A stretch of DNA of 64,000 nucleotides from Apium graveolens. Taxonomy: Eukaryota > Streptophyta > Magnoliopsida > Apiales > Apiaceae. The position numbers and the translations under genes were made by a program. The stretch spans positions 51,208,506 through 51,272,505 of the forward strand of contig NC_133647.1 of assembly GCF_009905375.1 (NCBI RefSeq). Reading direction: 5' to 3'. The notes under the pieces are model-generated. The model was not told the DNA's origin. It saw nothing but the letters and a program-made list of their open reading frames with translations, and made no database searches. This document shows positions 22,815 to 34,700 of the stretch, in pieces (position 1 is the stretch's first letter; each line of letters begins with the position of its first letter).

Positions 22815-23284
22815 ACAATGATTTAAAAATAAGAACTACTATCTATCATGTTGGAAGGCTATGACCGACACAAGCCCGTTGTATCATTGGCCAATTACTA
22901 CTTGATATTATTTAATTTTAGAGGGATTATATTACGTTACAATCATAATCATATTATAAAGAGATTCTTCCTTTTAAATTAAATATTTCAAATCAATAAT
23001 CAATAATCAGATGAGTCCCAGATCGGGTGGAGCATTGTCAAGAGGCGTCACTTAATAACCCTTTCTTACAGATAGAAATCTGTTGTTGACAGAATCATCC
23101 TTTCTCTCATATCGAAAATTCATATTCAATTACGTGTTTCATAAACACAAGAATCTCATGATTGTATTCATAATATTATTATTTAGGTTATGAAACAATT
23201 TCACTATACTAGGTTGTCTAACAAACGCCTTATGTTCATTTAAGTTCACCTAAATCTATCATCGCATGATAAACTAAGCATATA

Positions 23285-24031
23285 TGTAACACCCCCAGAT
23301 CCGGGGTCGGGGATCCGGGTCGTCACGGTCTTTCTTTCCACAATATCACTTCACTTAATTAATAATAATAATAACCTTATGATGTGACCCCACACTAACA
23401 CACACCACAACCCGTTATAGTCTCAGAGATGAAATTGAAATAAGTACAAGTCTTTGAATCCACAATTTAAAAGTTATTACAACCCAAAACGATTACTTGA
23501 TAAATTTACAGTTAATTGCCATTATCTGCCACAAGTTATAATTATACATAATTGATTCTCAAAAGTAGATGGTCTGATCTACAATAGATCTACCTCTGCA
23601 GCTATAGCAGCTACAACATCATCGGGAAGACGCGGGACGCTTCCCACGCGCTTGCGCTGGGTCTGCTGGAGTCTGGCCATCTTTCCTAACTATTGTTGTG
23701 TGATGAAGAAATAAAGCAAGAGTGAGCCTTACAGCTCGCAAGATAATATATAGTGATAACAATAATATAAGTATCTAAATGGATACTTACTAGAATCTTT
23801 TATCATGCGTAAGATAATTACTTACTAGATATAAGTAAAAACAAGGGATAAAGTTACCAAATACTTCACTATACTTATATCATTTAAAAAGCTGCTTGAA
23901 CTACCACTATTCAAAGTATAATGAGCTTTCAACAGTTCATCAGATAGATGAGACTACAAGACAAGATTTGAATAGATTAAATCTTTGAAATATTATTAAA
24001 GGAAATGAAGTTATGATATACTTCATTAAGT

Positions 24032-24085
<54 letters not shown>

Positions 24086-25206
24086 ACATATACATCTTCT
24101 TTATAAAATTTCCTGAAAACCTCTGTCATGTAAAGTATGAACAGAATTGCAATATCCAATTAATTTGGAAAGGAAAAGAATTTGGCATAAACCAGATATC
24201 TTGTTGATCAGGCAAAGATACCCATAAGTAACCTTTTCTACTAGTAGATGGACGAATTCCCCACTGGTCATCACCCTGGTCGTAATAGGACCTTATGCTG
24301 GACTGCCACTCAGCCACTTATGCATTTGATGGACTCCCACTGAGCCACTTACACTATCATGGACGCCCACTGAGCCCATGTTGCTTATGCCGACTCAATA
24401 GAGGGACTTACTTCCCGAACGTTGGGTAAGTAATCAATTCATTTACCAAAACTGCAACCGTGTTGCGAATATAAAATACACCACAGAGTCGGATCCCTCA
24501 GGTTTTGAGCGAGTATTTAAATCCCCTTAAAAAGGAAGATCTTAAATATAAAAAAATGAGTTTTGGGATCCGCTCTAACTTTTAAAAATCATTTTGAAGA
24601 CTCGAAAACACTTTAAAGAGTGTTTGGAGTAAAGCTGATTTAATGAAGTAAATCAGTCCCCAGTATATTTAGAAAATGCCTGAATATTATTATTTAATAA
24701 AGATAATCCTTATAAAAATAATCGAAGTAGAAGTATTAAAACTTATACTTGAAATTGATAGCAAATAACCAAAGATATACTTATACGAAAGTACTATCTT
24801 TATTTGAATAATCGAAAATAAGTTTGATTATTTACACCTTATTCTTTAATAAATTAAAGAACAAATCTCAGCAAATAATCGGAGTCATAGATCCTCAAAT
24901 GAATATTCAAAAATATTCATTAAATAATATAAACTGAGTCATAAGCCCTCGAATGAATATTCAAATAATATTCAATAAATAATATAAAAGAGTCATAAGC
25001 CCTCGAATGAATATTCAAATAATATTCAATAAATAATATAAAAGAGTCATAAGCCCTCGAATGAATATTCAAATAATATTCAATAAATAATATAAAAGGA
25101 GTCATAAACCCTCGAATGAATATTCGTAATAATATTCATTAAATAAAATAAAAGTTAAAGTTATTAAATAAACCTTATTCGATTAATAGTTTTGAAAACT
25201 ATAACC

Positions 25207-25250
<44 letters not shown>

Positions 25251-27331
25251 CTCGGGAACATCGACTCCCGGTTTAGAAATATGTTCACCCTGGGTCCCCT
25301 ATACTTAGGGTATACGCAACTACTGCTTATTTCTAGCATAGGTATTATGCAACTATAAGCATTGAACCAATAGATATATATAAATCAAGAATATGAAACA
25401 GGCATGCATATATATATACCATAGCAGCATGCTTCAATATATTGCAACATTTGCTAATTAACAAACATGCATCTATCGCAAGATAATGCATATACATATA
25501 TACATCACAACAACAGTTATAACGGGTAGAAAACTTGCCTGAGCGACTTGGGGTGATAAAAGGCTCGGGACGAGTCTGGTAACCTATAAACAACAAGTAA
25601 GTTGGAATTAAACCAAAGTCACTTGTAAATCTATACTTTAACTAACTTAGACTCTAACGCTTGTTTTGCGCTTACTGATTCGCTTAAGTCACTCGAGTAC
25701 CCTCGGCTCCACCATTTTTAATAATTTAACCTTTACGAGTTTTTAGACGATTCCTTCGTGAGTGTCTTACCAACTGCCTAACACACTTACCATAAATGTT
25801 TCATGCATTAATTAACCCTTTTTGGTCTTTAACCTTTGTTTCAAAGTAAGGCGAGGGGAAAAGTTTCGTTCACGAAATGTCGTTACATGAAACGGTCGTT
25901 TCTCCTAAACCGTGTATCGGAATGGAACAAACTACATATCAAAATGAAGCTCGTAACACGAGCTATCTAGACATGGCAATGGTCATAATCTAGCAGGGTG
26001 TTCTCAGGTCCTAATGTTACACACAAAAGCAGTCTAAAGAAAATCGGACGTTACGACGGCTATGTTTACGCGATTTCCCAATTTAAAACCATTCAAAACC
26101 AACCCAATTCAACCTCAAACCCAACATACAACCAACATCCATCCTTATCACATCATAACAACCCCAACCAATTCAATTTTAACATTCATACTTATGGCTA
26201 AGCTTGAATTTAACTATACTACATTCTTTTAACCAAAACAACAAGATTTACCAATCCGATTCAATACCATTTCAATCCCAAACTCTAAATCACAAACATC
26301 AAGCTACAATATCACCCTACTAATCAAAATCATCTTATAATACATAGGAATCTAGAGTTTGGAGATGATATACCTTCCTTGAAGTGGTGGGAGGAGCTAG
26401 GAAGCCTTAAGAAGCTTTGAGAAGTCTTAGGAATGCTTGGATCTTCAAGGAAAACAAGAAAAATTTCAAGTTAAAAACTTGAAAACACTATTCATAGTCT
26501 TCTTCTTTGATTAAATGAAGAAGATTGAGAAGGAATTGATGGATTAAACTCATGATATAGCCCTAACTAAGCATGTAGATGATTAGGGAATTAACTCACC
26601 AATTTAGGAAGCTTGGATCTTGAATTTTTGAAATTTCTTGCCTTTTGAATAGTAAAAAGCCGAGAGCTCTCAAGAACAAAGCCTTGGTTTCTTTTTGATT
26701 TTGATGAAGAATGAATTTGCTTGGCTTGGTTGATTTGTTTTTGTGTTTGATTTAGTTAATTACCTAGTTGCCCTTGATTTTGTGTGGTTAAAAAGTCACC
26801 ACATCTCCTTCCTTCCCATGTCATGCTTGTGTCATCCTCATTATGTCATCCTCCCCTCCTTGTCCTCTTCTCATTGGTTGGGTGACATCATCCTCTCTAA
26901 TCCCTTTGATTAACTTCCTAATTGTTTGCCTAATGACCGCTGATCTGTTATACGGTTCGCTTAACTTTCGTTTTCGTTTATCGTTTGAGGGATCATACCC
27001 GGGATCTTATTACTTAGGTTCCCTTAACCTTTCTCAATACATTATATTCCATTTTATGATCCTCTATTATAATCCTTTAATTTAAATCCTTTTATCCTGT
27101 TACCTTATACTCAATTCTTTCCGTATCTATTGGATTTCCGGGAAAAATCAAAGTGTTCGGATTTGGATTCTGACGATCTTTACATACACTTATATACCAT
27201 ATAGAGTACTAATAAAATCTCAGAATATCCATAACAGAACCCCTACATAGTGTGGCATGAAAAGTTTTCTCATTCAGCAAAAACACTATTCATAAGGGTT
27301 TCAAAAATTTCCAAAAATTGGGGTTATTACA
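23285..27331 (-). mobile_element. Solo gypsy LTR, 4.05 kb, in copia B leader
   Basis: A 4,047-bp segment from TGTAACACCCCCAG to GGGGTTATTACA, flanked by a perfect ATATA duplication (23280-23284 and 27332-27336). It has no primer site, no second LTR and no gag-pol, so it is a solo LTR. Orientation is minus, judged from the CCCCGG-rich end and the GCAAG-AGTGAGC box at 23716-23743, which lie near the 3' end in the other gypsy LTRs. Inside are a 54-bp tandem repeat, a three-copy 30-bp repeat at 24300-24380 (GGACTCCCACTGAGCC), and TA runs at 24036-24083 and 25208-25245. ORFs in it are not supported. Confidence 0.9.
24882..25153. repeat. Five-copy 54-bp tandem repeat
   Basis: Units begin GAGTCATAAGCCCTCGAATG and are about 54 bp long. 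The three middle copies are nearly identical and the outer ones diverged. The 54-bp period is a multiple of three and creates a repetitive open frame on the minus strand, which is an artefact of the repeat. Confidence 0.9.
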
Positions 27332-27589
27332 ATATATCACATATATCAACATGAATAAACATCAAGGTAGGCATGTTACATCATCTACCATATTGGTCTA
27401 AGCATTATACATCTTTATGTATCACATGAAGCATTTAAAAGCAGTTAAAACAATTAAAAACAGCTTTAAAACACTTCTGTTAGCTATAAACAGTTCGAAG
27501 CAATTTCATAAAATATCATACAATATACCATTCGAAGCGTCTCGAAAAGACGAATCCAACGGCACCAAAATCGCCCAAATCTGAGCTAC

Positions 27590-27845
27590 CACGCGCCCTC
27601 ACGCGCCGAAACAAGGTCCCTCACGCGCGGCAACGCGCACACGCGCTGTCAGACGCGTGTCAGAACACCGCCCACGCGCACCACGCGCCCCATGCGCTTC
27701 ACGCGCCTACGACCCTACGTTGACGTCATGCTGACGTCAGCATCTGATGATGTCAGCACATTGACCAGCGCGTGTCCGCCACGCGCCGCGCGTGGTACAC
27801 GGGCGCGTGTACCCCACGCGCGCACGGCAGACGCGCGGTCCTCCT
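27590..27845. promoter_or_regulatory. CACGCG-rich island with two TGACGTCA sites
   Basis: A GC- and CpG-rich island in an AT-rich region of the copia B leader. I count nine CACGCG and four CGCGTG, plus two TGACGTCA palindromes at 27721-27728 and 27732-27739 and a weaker third (GATGTCAG). CGCG boxes are known targets of plant CAMTA factors, and TGACGTCA of bZIP/TGA factors. The ORFs that cover it on both strands are composition artefacts. Regulation is inferred only. The remaining leader, 27332-27589 and 27846-28244, shows nothing else. Confidence 0.6.
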
Positions 27846-28244
27846 TCCTGCATCGACTGTTGCCGCCTGACAATTCTCGCACGGAATTCCGTACGCCGTA
27901 CCTGTTCTTTTTTCTTTTCCGTGCCACCATTACACCACAGCAGCAACAGCAGATATATACATACTTTCAATTTATATATATATATGATTATTTAATTACG
28001 AATTTAATTACAACAACTTCAAAAATTCATAATAAATAATCTATACATCATAAAATTATGAAAAAAATACCCAGACGATCTACAACACATGTAGAACCCA
28101 GATCAACATTCAAAATTATTCTGAGAAACGATTTCTCATCAGACAAAATTAATCCATAATATAACTTGTAAAAATCATAATTAATTCATACAAGCACATA
28201 AAATTCTAAAATTTTTACCACAGATCTATATGCATACGACCTAT

Positions 28245-28256
28245 GCTCTGATATCA
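28245..28256 (-). other. Primer-binding site of copia B
   Basis: The minus strand reads TGATATCAGAGC, one base from the LTR end. It differs from the initiator-Met site TGGTATCAGAGC by one G-to-A change. Confidence 0.8.
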
Positions 28257-28257
28257 T

Positions 28258-29913
28258 TGTTGGATTTTAATCTCAGCGAAGGCATGGTAAAATACTTTTA
28301 CACATATAAAATCCAAATAAAAGCATATAAATCGTGATTAAAACATATGAATCGATTACTAACCTTTAATAGCGATCCAAAAGCAACGATCGGAGATCCT
28401 TAGCAGCTGCTCCTCAAACGTGAAGCACTCCACCGGTATCCACCAAGAAAACGACGTTAAGGAGGAGGAGGTGGTGGAGAGAATTAGGTTTTCTAAAAAC
28501 TTTTGAGGTTAGAATAAAAATAGGGTTTATAATAGTATATTTATAGGCAAAATTTTCAGCTGAAATTTTCCCATAAAATATTATTATTATTAACCCATTT
28601 ATTATTCTCATTAATAATTAAAACACCTTTTAATTATTAATCCTTTTTCTAAACACTTTAGAAATAATTCTCTCTCTTGATTTAATTTCCAAAAATTAAA
28701 TTCTTAATTAATAATATTAAGAACTTTTCTTAATTAATTTATAATCAATTAAATCTCATTTAATCAATTATTAAATTTTCCAATTAATTATTTATTTCAT
28801 AAATAAATAATTATCAACCATTATTAATTAATTCCTCCACCATTAAATCATTCTCTTTTTATGGTGTGACCCTGTAGGTTCAATATTAAGCTGGTAGTAG
28901 AAATAAATAATAATAAAACTATTTTATCATTATTTATATAAATTCTCTAATTTATTAAATATGATTAATTAATTAATCATATTTATTCTACATCGTGAGG
29001 GATACTTCTCAGCATATCGCGACTATCCGGATAATACGAATTCACTGCTTAGAATACCAAGAACCTATTCAGTGAATAGTTACCGTACAATAAACTCCTT
29101 CTACCCTACAATGTCCTGATTAAATACAAGGCATGGATCTCGTGTCAAGCCTATCTAATTTAATCATTTGCTTACCATTTACTATGCTTAGTTCTATGCA
29201 AATTAGAAACTCCTTTCTAATTTCATTCACTCTGGCCAGAGATTCCTGAACTAGCATAAGTGGATCAGCCTTGAACATTCGCTTCCTTCACTGGAAGGGG
29301 TAGATCTTTTATTGATCATACACTATCTTCGTGTACAAATTCCTATACCCAGTAGAGCCCTAATAATTGTCCCTGGAGACTAAGAACTAAACCAAAGCAT
29401 AGTTCAGTGTACACAAGATGACTATGATGACCTCAAGTCTAAGGATACTTGTACAACTATCACTATGTGAACAACTGCTGACACGTGAGTGAACTACATC
29501 AGTTGTTCAGCTGTGCGAGTCATGTTCAGTGAACTTATTCTATAATAAGCACCTACATACTAGCTATAGTGTCACCACACAAATGTCTATGAGAACAGAC
29601 ATCCTTCATAATGAAGCAAGCATAGTATGTACCGATCTTTGCGGATTATTAATTACCAGTTAGTAATCCTATGATCAGGATTTATTTAAGTTTAGAGTTA
29701 TCATCTTTTAGGTCTCACTATTATGATCTCATCATAATCCATAAAAAGCTTTACTCTAAACTATGGTATATCTTATTTAAACACTTAAATAGATAGAGCT
29801 CGTAATAAAAAACAAAACAAGTCTTTTATTAATATCAATGAAATCAAAACAGATTACATAAAAGTTATTCCTAAATCCTAATACATGATTGGACTTAGGA
29901 CATATTCCTTTCA
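28258..29913 (-). repeat. 5' LTR of copia B
   Basis: 1,656 bp, the same ends and length as the 3' LTR. On the element strand the TATA box TGCCTATAAATATAC is at 28536-28550, about 280 bases before the LTR end, so it should drive the genomic transcript. The 29914-29918 CTAAC duplication follows. The ORF at 28414-28611 mirrors 18001-18198 and is LTR sequence. Confidence 0.93.
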
Positions 29914-29963
29914 CTAACTTGATAAAATATAATAGTAATAAAAACCCAAGCTTTTAAAACTTT

Positions 29964-29987
29964 CTGGTGGATTTAAAAGTATCCACC

Positions 29988-30049
<62 letters not shown>

Positions 30050-30067
30050 AATGAGAACCCTTTGAAG
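29964..30067. mobile_element. Small insert with hairpin and TA run in C 3' LTR
   Basis: About 104 bp present in the 3' LTR of element C but absent from the 5' LTR (compare 55070-55090). It starts with an inverted repeat CTGGTGGAT...ATCCACCAG (29964-29989), continues as a TA run to 30047 and ends CCCTTTGAAG. CTTT flanks both sides (29960-29963 and 30068-30071). It could be a tiny transposon or a microsatellite expansion beside a hairpin. I cannot assign a family. Confidence 0.5.
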
Positions 30068-30850
30068 CTTTGAATAGCTCACAGCTGCTTTACAAGTTGA
30101 ACAAACAAAACTATAGAGAAATGCTTACAAAATACAGCTTGATATGATTCTCTGAAAATAAGCTTGCTTAGTTAATTTGTTCTTCTTGCTACTCTTGGTT
30201 TATATATCACCAAATTACATGATAATAAGACAAGACAATAAAACAAAAAAATTCTAGTCTAAAATCATGTTGCTTCATTACTCTTTCCAGTATCTTTGAC
30301 TGTCTTCACGATTGCATGGAAATGGTAATGCTTATTTGTTCTCTAACACCTGTAATTAGGCTGCCACATTCCATTTACAAACACCCAACACATGTGATTG
30401 TGTTGTCACTATTAATAGATATTTGAATTATGTTATCCGTCGGGACATTGTTGATCATCCGTCGGGAGCTTTTGTTAACTATCCGTCGGGAGCCTTTGTG
30501 AACCATCCATCGGGAGCCTTTTCTGTCACTTGACTCCATTTCATTTATACAGAATTACAAGACATCTTATATTTACAATTAGTCACCCTATTCTCTATAT
30601 CAACTAGTAGTCAACATGACTTAAATACTCCTACAGAATCTACACATTGTTGCTTGCAGAAATGTGCTAAAAACTTATTGTTACATAAGCTACACTCTCG
30701 ATGGATGTTCAGTTACCATCCGTCGGGACTATAAAGATCATCCGTCGAGATAGTAATAAAGCATCCGTCGAAAGCTACAAATATCACTAAGTTAAATCTA
30801 CTAAGGTATTTTGTTAATCTTATCATCAAGTATACAACATATTCCTAATA

Positions 30851-30864
30851 ATCTCCCCCAATTT
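30851..30864 (-). other. Polypurine tract of Sirevirus C
   Basis: The minus strand reads AAATTGGGGGAGAT directly before the 3' LTR. It is identical to the tract of element E at 15242-15255. Confidence 0.88.
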
Positions 30865-31057
30865 ATGTCTACTAGAATTGTAGCCATAAATTAAGAGAAA
30901 CTTGATGATAACAAAATACCCTAAATGTATAGAATGAGATATAGTAGATAAAACTGAAAAGTGCTACACTATTTATTTGAAAATTGAATAAAGTAAAGTG
31001 TACAAAGAGTTCTCACAATCATTGTCAAGGTGCTCCTCTAGTCTGAGCAAATGATTT

Positions 31058-31724
31058 CTATTTCCTTGACTTTCTGGATTTCTTTCCAAGCTTTTTGTCA
31101 TTTTCTTCTATTTGATTCTGGAGTTGTCTGTGGAATTCAAGTTCATCAGCTTCAGATAGATCCAGTTTTTCTTATATTTCCAATAAAGTCTCATTGCTAG
31201 AGATACTCAATTGGTCATCTAGTCTGAAGAATCTTCTTACACCTTTGTCATCCATGAATTCCATCAGCCAATAAGGCCTCAAATACACTCTCTGTGAAGG
31301 GAATTGATAGAGTTTTTGGAAGTGCATCTTTGGATTTATTACTCCTTAGCTCTTCAATCTTCTTTAGAACTAATCTCCTTGCATTCATATTAAATCCAAA
31401 GTTCTTTTTGAAGGATGAGTAGATCTTTATTAGTACAGAACAACTTTCTTCAAGAATCCTGTGAAGAGGCCATGTGATTTCTCTCCTCGTCTTGTATTTA
31501 AACACCAGTCTCTCAGGAAGATGTCTGTAAGCATCAATTCCTCTTAATTCTTCTAGTTCATCCAAATAAAGGTTTATTTTAGAAAACTCCTTGATATCAC
31601 AGATATACAAAATATCTCCCTTATTGACTGTGGGTTGAGATTTGGCTAAGGTCTTCGTTCTGAGAGTCCCAGGCTTGCTCTTCTTGGTTGCTCTTATCTT
31701 TGTTTTCTTTGGCTTGTTGAATAT
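31058..31724 (-). pseudogene. Sirevirus C accessory ORF, C-terminal part
   Basis: This continues the accessory protein from 44727 after element G is removed: LNLPI on one side joins FNKPKKTKIRATKK on the other, in frame. It is Lys-rich, then has WPLHRILEESCSVLIKIYSS and FNMNARRLVLKKIEELRSN. A frameshift at about 31248 leads to a charged tail (QLQNQIEENDKKLGKKSRK) that ends at 31058. The longer open frame reaching 31895 reads into G's LTR and is chimeric. Function unknown. Confidence 0.7.
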
Positions 31725-34700
31725 TATCACGTCCCAAATATTTAAAAAAGACAATATATGAGTAATTATATTAGTTAACAAAAGGAAGTAAATACATCCT
31801 AATCCAAGATCTTTACAGTTTAGGGTTTGGAACAGCCCAACACTATTAACTATTACAACCTGATTCCAATATCGAGTCCTCACACATAAAATCACTAACT
31901 ACCTGAGCTCGAATATACGAATCGGCATCACAAGTCTTACGCGATGTCTGCTTGAATCTAACCATATCTGCTAGCTGTAATATCAGGGTATGCAAGTAGT
32001 GAGCCAAATGCTCAACAAGCGCTATATTATACATAAACAAGAATAATACATTAACAATGGAAATGAAAGATTCAACAATATTGTATCAAGAGATAAAATT
32101 TTAGGATGATGGCATCTTTTATTGTAATAAAACCATTCAAAACCATTTCCTAATCAAAAACTATTTTATGACGCTACGGATTACAGCCGGTGATTAGCCG
32201 CGAAGTAATCCCGAACCTCGCTGGGTTCTAGAACATTAATGGGATCCTTAGGAAACCTTTAAGCCTACAAATTAAGAGCGGAAAGGACTTGCGTCTCAGT
32301 GCAGATCCACTATCTAAAGAACATATTTGTCCCCCTTTGGGACTGGAAATCCAAATTTTAACTTTTTATTTTAAAAACTGATGCCAAGTGACGGTTAATT
32401 TCTTAAACAGTGAGCATCTTATCAAGGGTTTTAGATCAACTTTGAAGCACAAGGAATTGGTCCACTAAAACTCAAGGCCATGATCAACTAGACTATACTT
32501 TATCAAGGGAATTGCAAGGTTTCTATTCACAAAGAATTTGACAATGAGATTTAGCAGGGTTATTGGATAGTATGAAAGAACTAAGTCAAACTAGGTTCAA
32601 TGTAATGGTTCCAGATAAGACATAGGTATTAAAATATAAATAAGGTGAGCATTAGTTTAAAGTATAACAGGGTATCATGTTTTAGGGGTAAGAATAGGGT
32701 TATCAAGCAATCATGAACGACTTTTAAGGGATAGCTGACTTTTAGGTATCAAGATAAGGTTACTGAGTATAACTTGCACAGGGTTCCACATCACAATTAC
32801 TTGGTATACTAGCATGGTATGACTTTTGAATTACTTGCATAGAAATCTCCAAGTAAAGTTAAACTACTTGCAATTGATACTTGAGGGTTCATGGCATTTG
32901 CATATAATTCGAAAGATAGATTTGAAACCATTTGGATCATATATATCAAGGTGAATTAGAATACTCGCATCATATATAAAAACTGGGCTAACACTATCTT
33001 GCAGTATAAATAAAAAGGTAGGTTGAAACACTTGCCTTGAGAAAGGCTTGACTTGACTGAAAGGTGGGAGAAACTGGAGCTTCACTCAACTTTAATGGCA
33101 AGTTTACCCTCATCTCGAGAGCCTACATAAAATAATAATATCCTAATTATAATATATACTCACTAACTCAACCTAATTATAAACTGAAATTACGCACATT
33201 GGCACTTAGGCCTATATACATATAAACGTTTATAATTACCTTATAAGCATAATAGTTCACATATGCACTCATGTTCACATAGAACATTTAATTACATAAT
33301 AATGTATCCATACACACTATATTGCATCACTAGGCTTGGATAATCTCACTCCACTTACTCAAGTCACTTAGTTATGCTAAACTAGCCAAAACTCCTAATA
33401 TCGTCCTCATAACTCGAAGTGCCTTTTCTAGACCATCAAGTTCTTATGGACCATGACTTAGGCCTTATACTCTACTGACCTCATAATATCTTAAAACTAT
33501 AGTGGTCAACCTAGGCTTCACTCATAAGTGCCCTAAAACTAAAGGTTAAGTGATTTTGCTCATTATAGTGATTTCAGGGTGACACTAATGGGTTTATGAG
33601 TACAATTGACACACTTAAACTTCAAGTTTACCTCTAAAACTTCTACACTAGACTCTTCTAACCATAAGGCAACTATAAAACTTGGTTTGGCTCAAGGGCC
33701 TAGCTTGGGACTACCTGGGCCTAAACTTAAAGTCCAATGTTCCCCTATTTTTTGGACAGAAAAGTGTCATATTTTGCACTAACTTATGACACGTGATTCT
33801 AACTCAATTCCTATGCAATATGGCTGGAACAACTCTTTTGACACTCCCTCTAACTAGGGCTAACCAAGGCCTAGTGAGGGCCTATCCATGACATGGTCAA
33901 AACTCCTCATTTCTAAGTTGCAACAAAACTGTCCCCTACTGGACAGATTCTAAATTTTGGTGTGTGCACCTCACTAAATGGTTTGGTTTCTCTAATTTTT
34001 GACTTCTAGACTCAATGATACCCCAATTATTAACTCCCTGTGGCTTGGGCCTAACAATTCCTAAGAAATGGCCATTCAAAATCAACACAAAACTCACATG
34101 CAAACCTGGAAAAAATTTCAGGATTCTATCCTAGCCTTTCCACCTTAACTCCCACTTTAAAACCACGAATTAAATCTCAACCAAGGAAAATTTACTACTA
34201 TAAGACTCTAAACTAAGGCCTCAACCAATAATGGAGATCATCCATGCCCTATAGTACCAACATACAAAATAAAACTTAACATGCAACTCAAGATGATCAC
34301 TAAATCAAGTTCGACTAAATAATAGGGTTCTTATCTCATAAATTTAACTTAAAATCTTAAATACTTCAAACCATCATGCACACTACCTTTTAACAACTAA
34401 AATCAATCATAATATCAAGGAAACAATTCATTTTAAGCACATATAAGGTCGAATTTAACACAAACTAAGCATGCATGTACATTTTCGAAAAGAAGAGCAT
34501 ATATAACATGATTATACTTGAAAATAATGCCCTATCTCTAACATGCAAAGTAGAATATGACTTTACAACTAAAAATCAGTAGCATGCAATGGTTTTTAAA
34601 AGAATTTTATTCGTGGAAACACTTAGTTTATGCACATAAAAAGTATATCTCATAGAGAACTCTTTAATCCACATGAATTAAGAGTTTCTCTTTGGAGATC

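Larger units (their letters stand above)
17845..29913 (-). mobile_element. Copia B, internally deleted, with nested solo LTR
   Basis: A minus-strand copia element with two 1,656-bp LTRs and a perfect 5-bp duplication CTAAC (17840-17844 and 29914-29918). Order: 5' LTR 28258-29913, primer site, long leader (interrupted by the gypsy solo LTR 23285-27331), gag-protease, damaged integrase, RT remnant, polypurine tract, 3' LTR. Net length without the solo LTR is about 8.0 kb. The LTRs differ at roughly 30 sites by my eye count (near 2%), so the insertion is fairly recent compared with its neighbours. Coding deletions make it non-autonomous. Confidence 0.93.
17758..30850 (-). repeat. 3' LTR of Sirevirus C, split by element B
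   Basis: Two parts, 17758-17844 and 29914-30850, together match the 5' LTR (54951-55860). It starts TGTTATTCCC and ends CCTAATA, where the terminal CA has mutated to TA. After removal of B and its duplication it is 1,019 bp against 910 bp for the 5' LTR. The difference is an insert of about 104 bp at 29964-30067. The CATCCGTCGGG motifs (30435-30775) and a TATA-like TTTATATATC (30199-30208) are kept. Confidence 0.88.

Noticed and set aside
24920..25105. 61-codon repetitive ORF on the minus strand
   Set aside because: It is the 54-bp tandem repeat read in frame, because the period is divisible by three. It has no start context or homology.
27692..28039. Overlapping Arg/Ala/Thr-rich ORFs on both strands
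   Set aside because: They lie in the CACGCG-rich island. High GC removes stop codons on all frames, so they are composition artefacts.
31725..31895. N-terminal 57 codons of the open frame that reaches 31895
   Set aside because: This part is chromovirus G LTR DNA. The real accessory-ORF sequence starts at the insertion point 31724, so the frame is a chimera.
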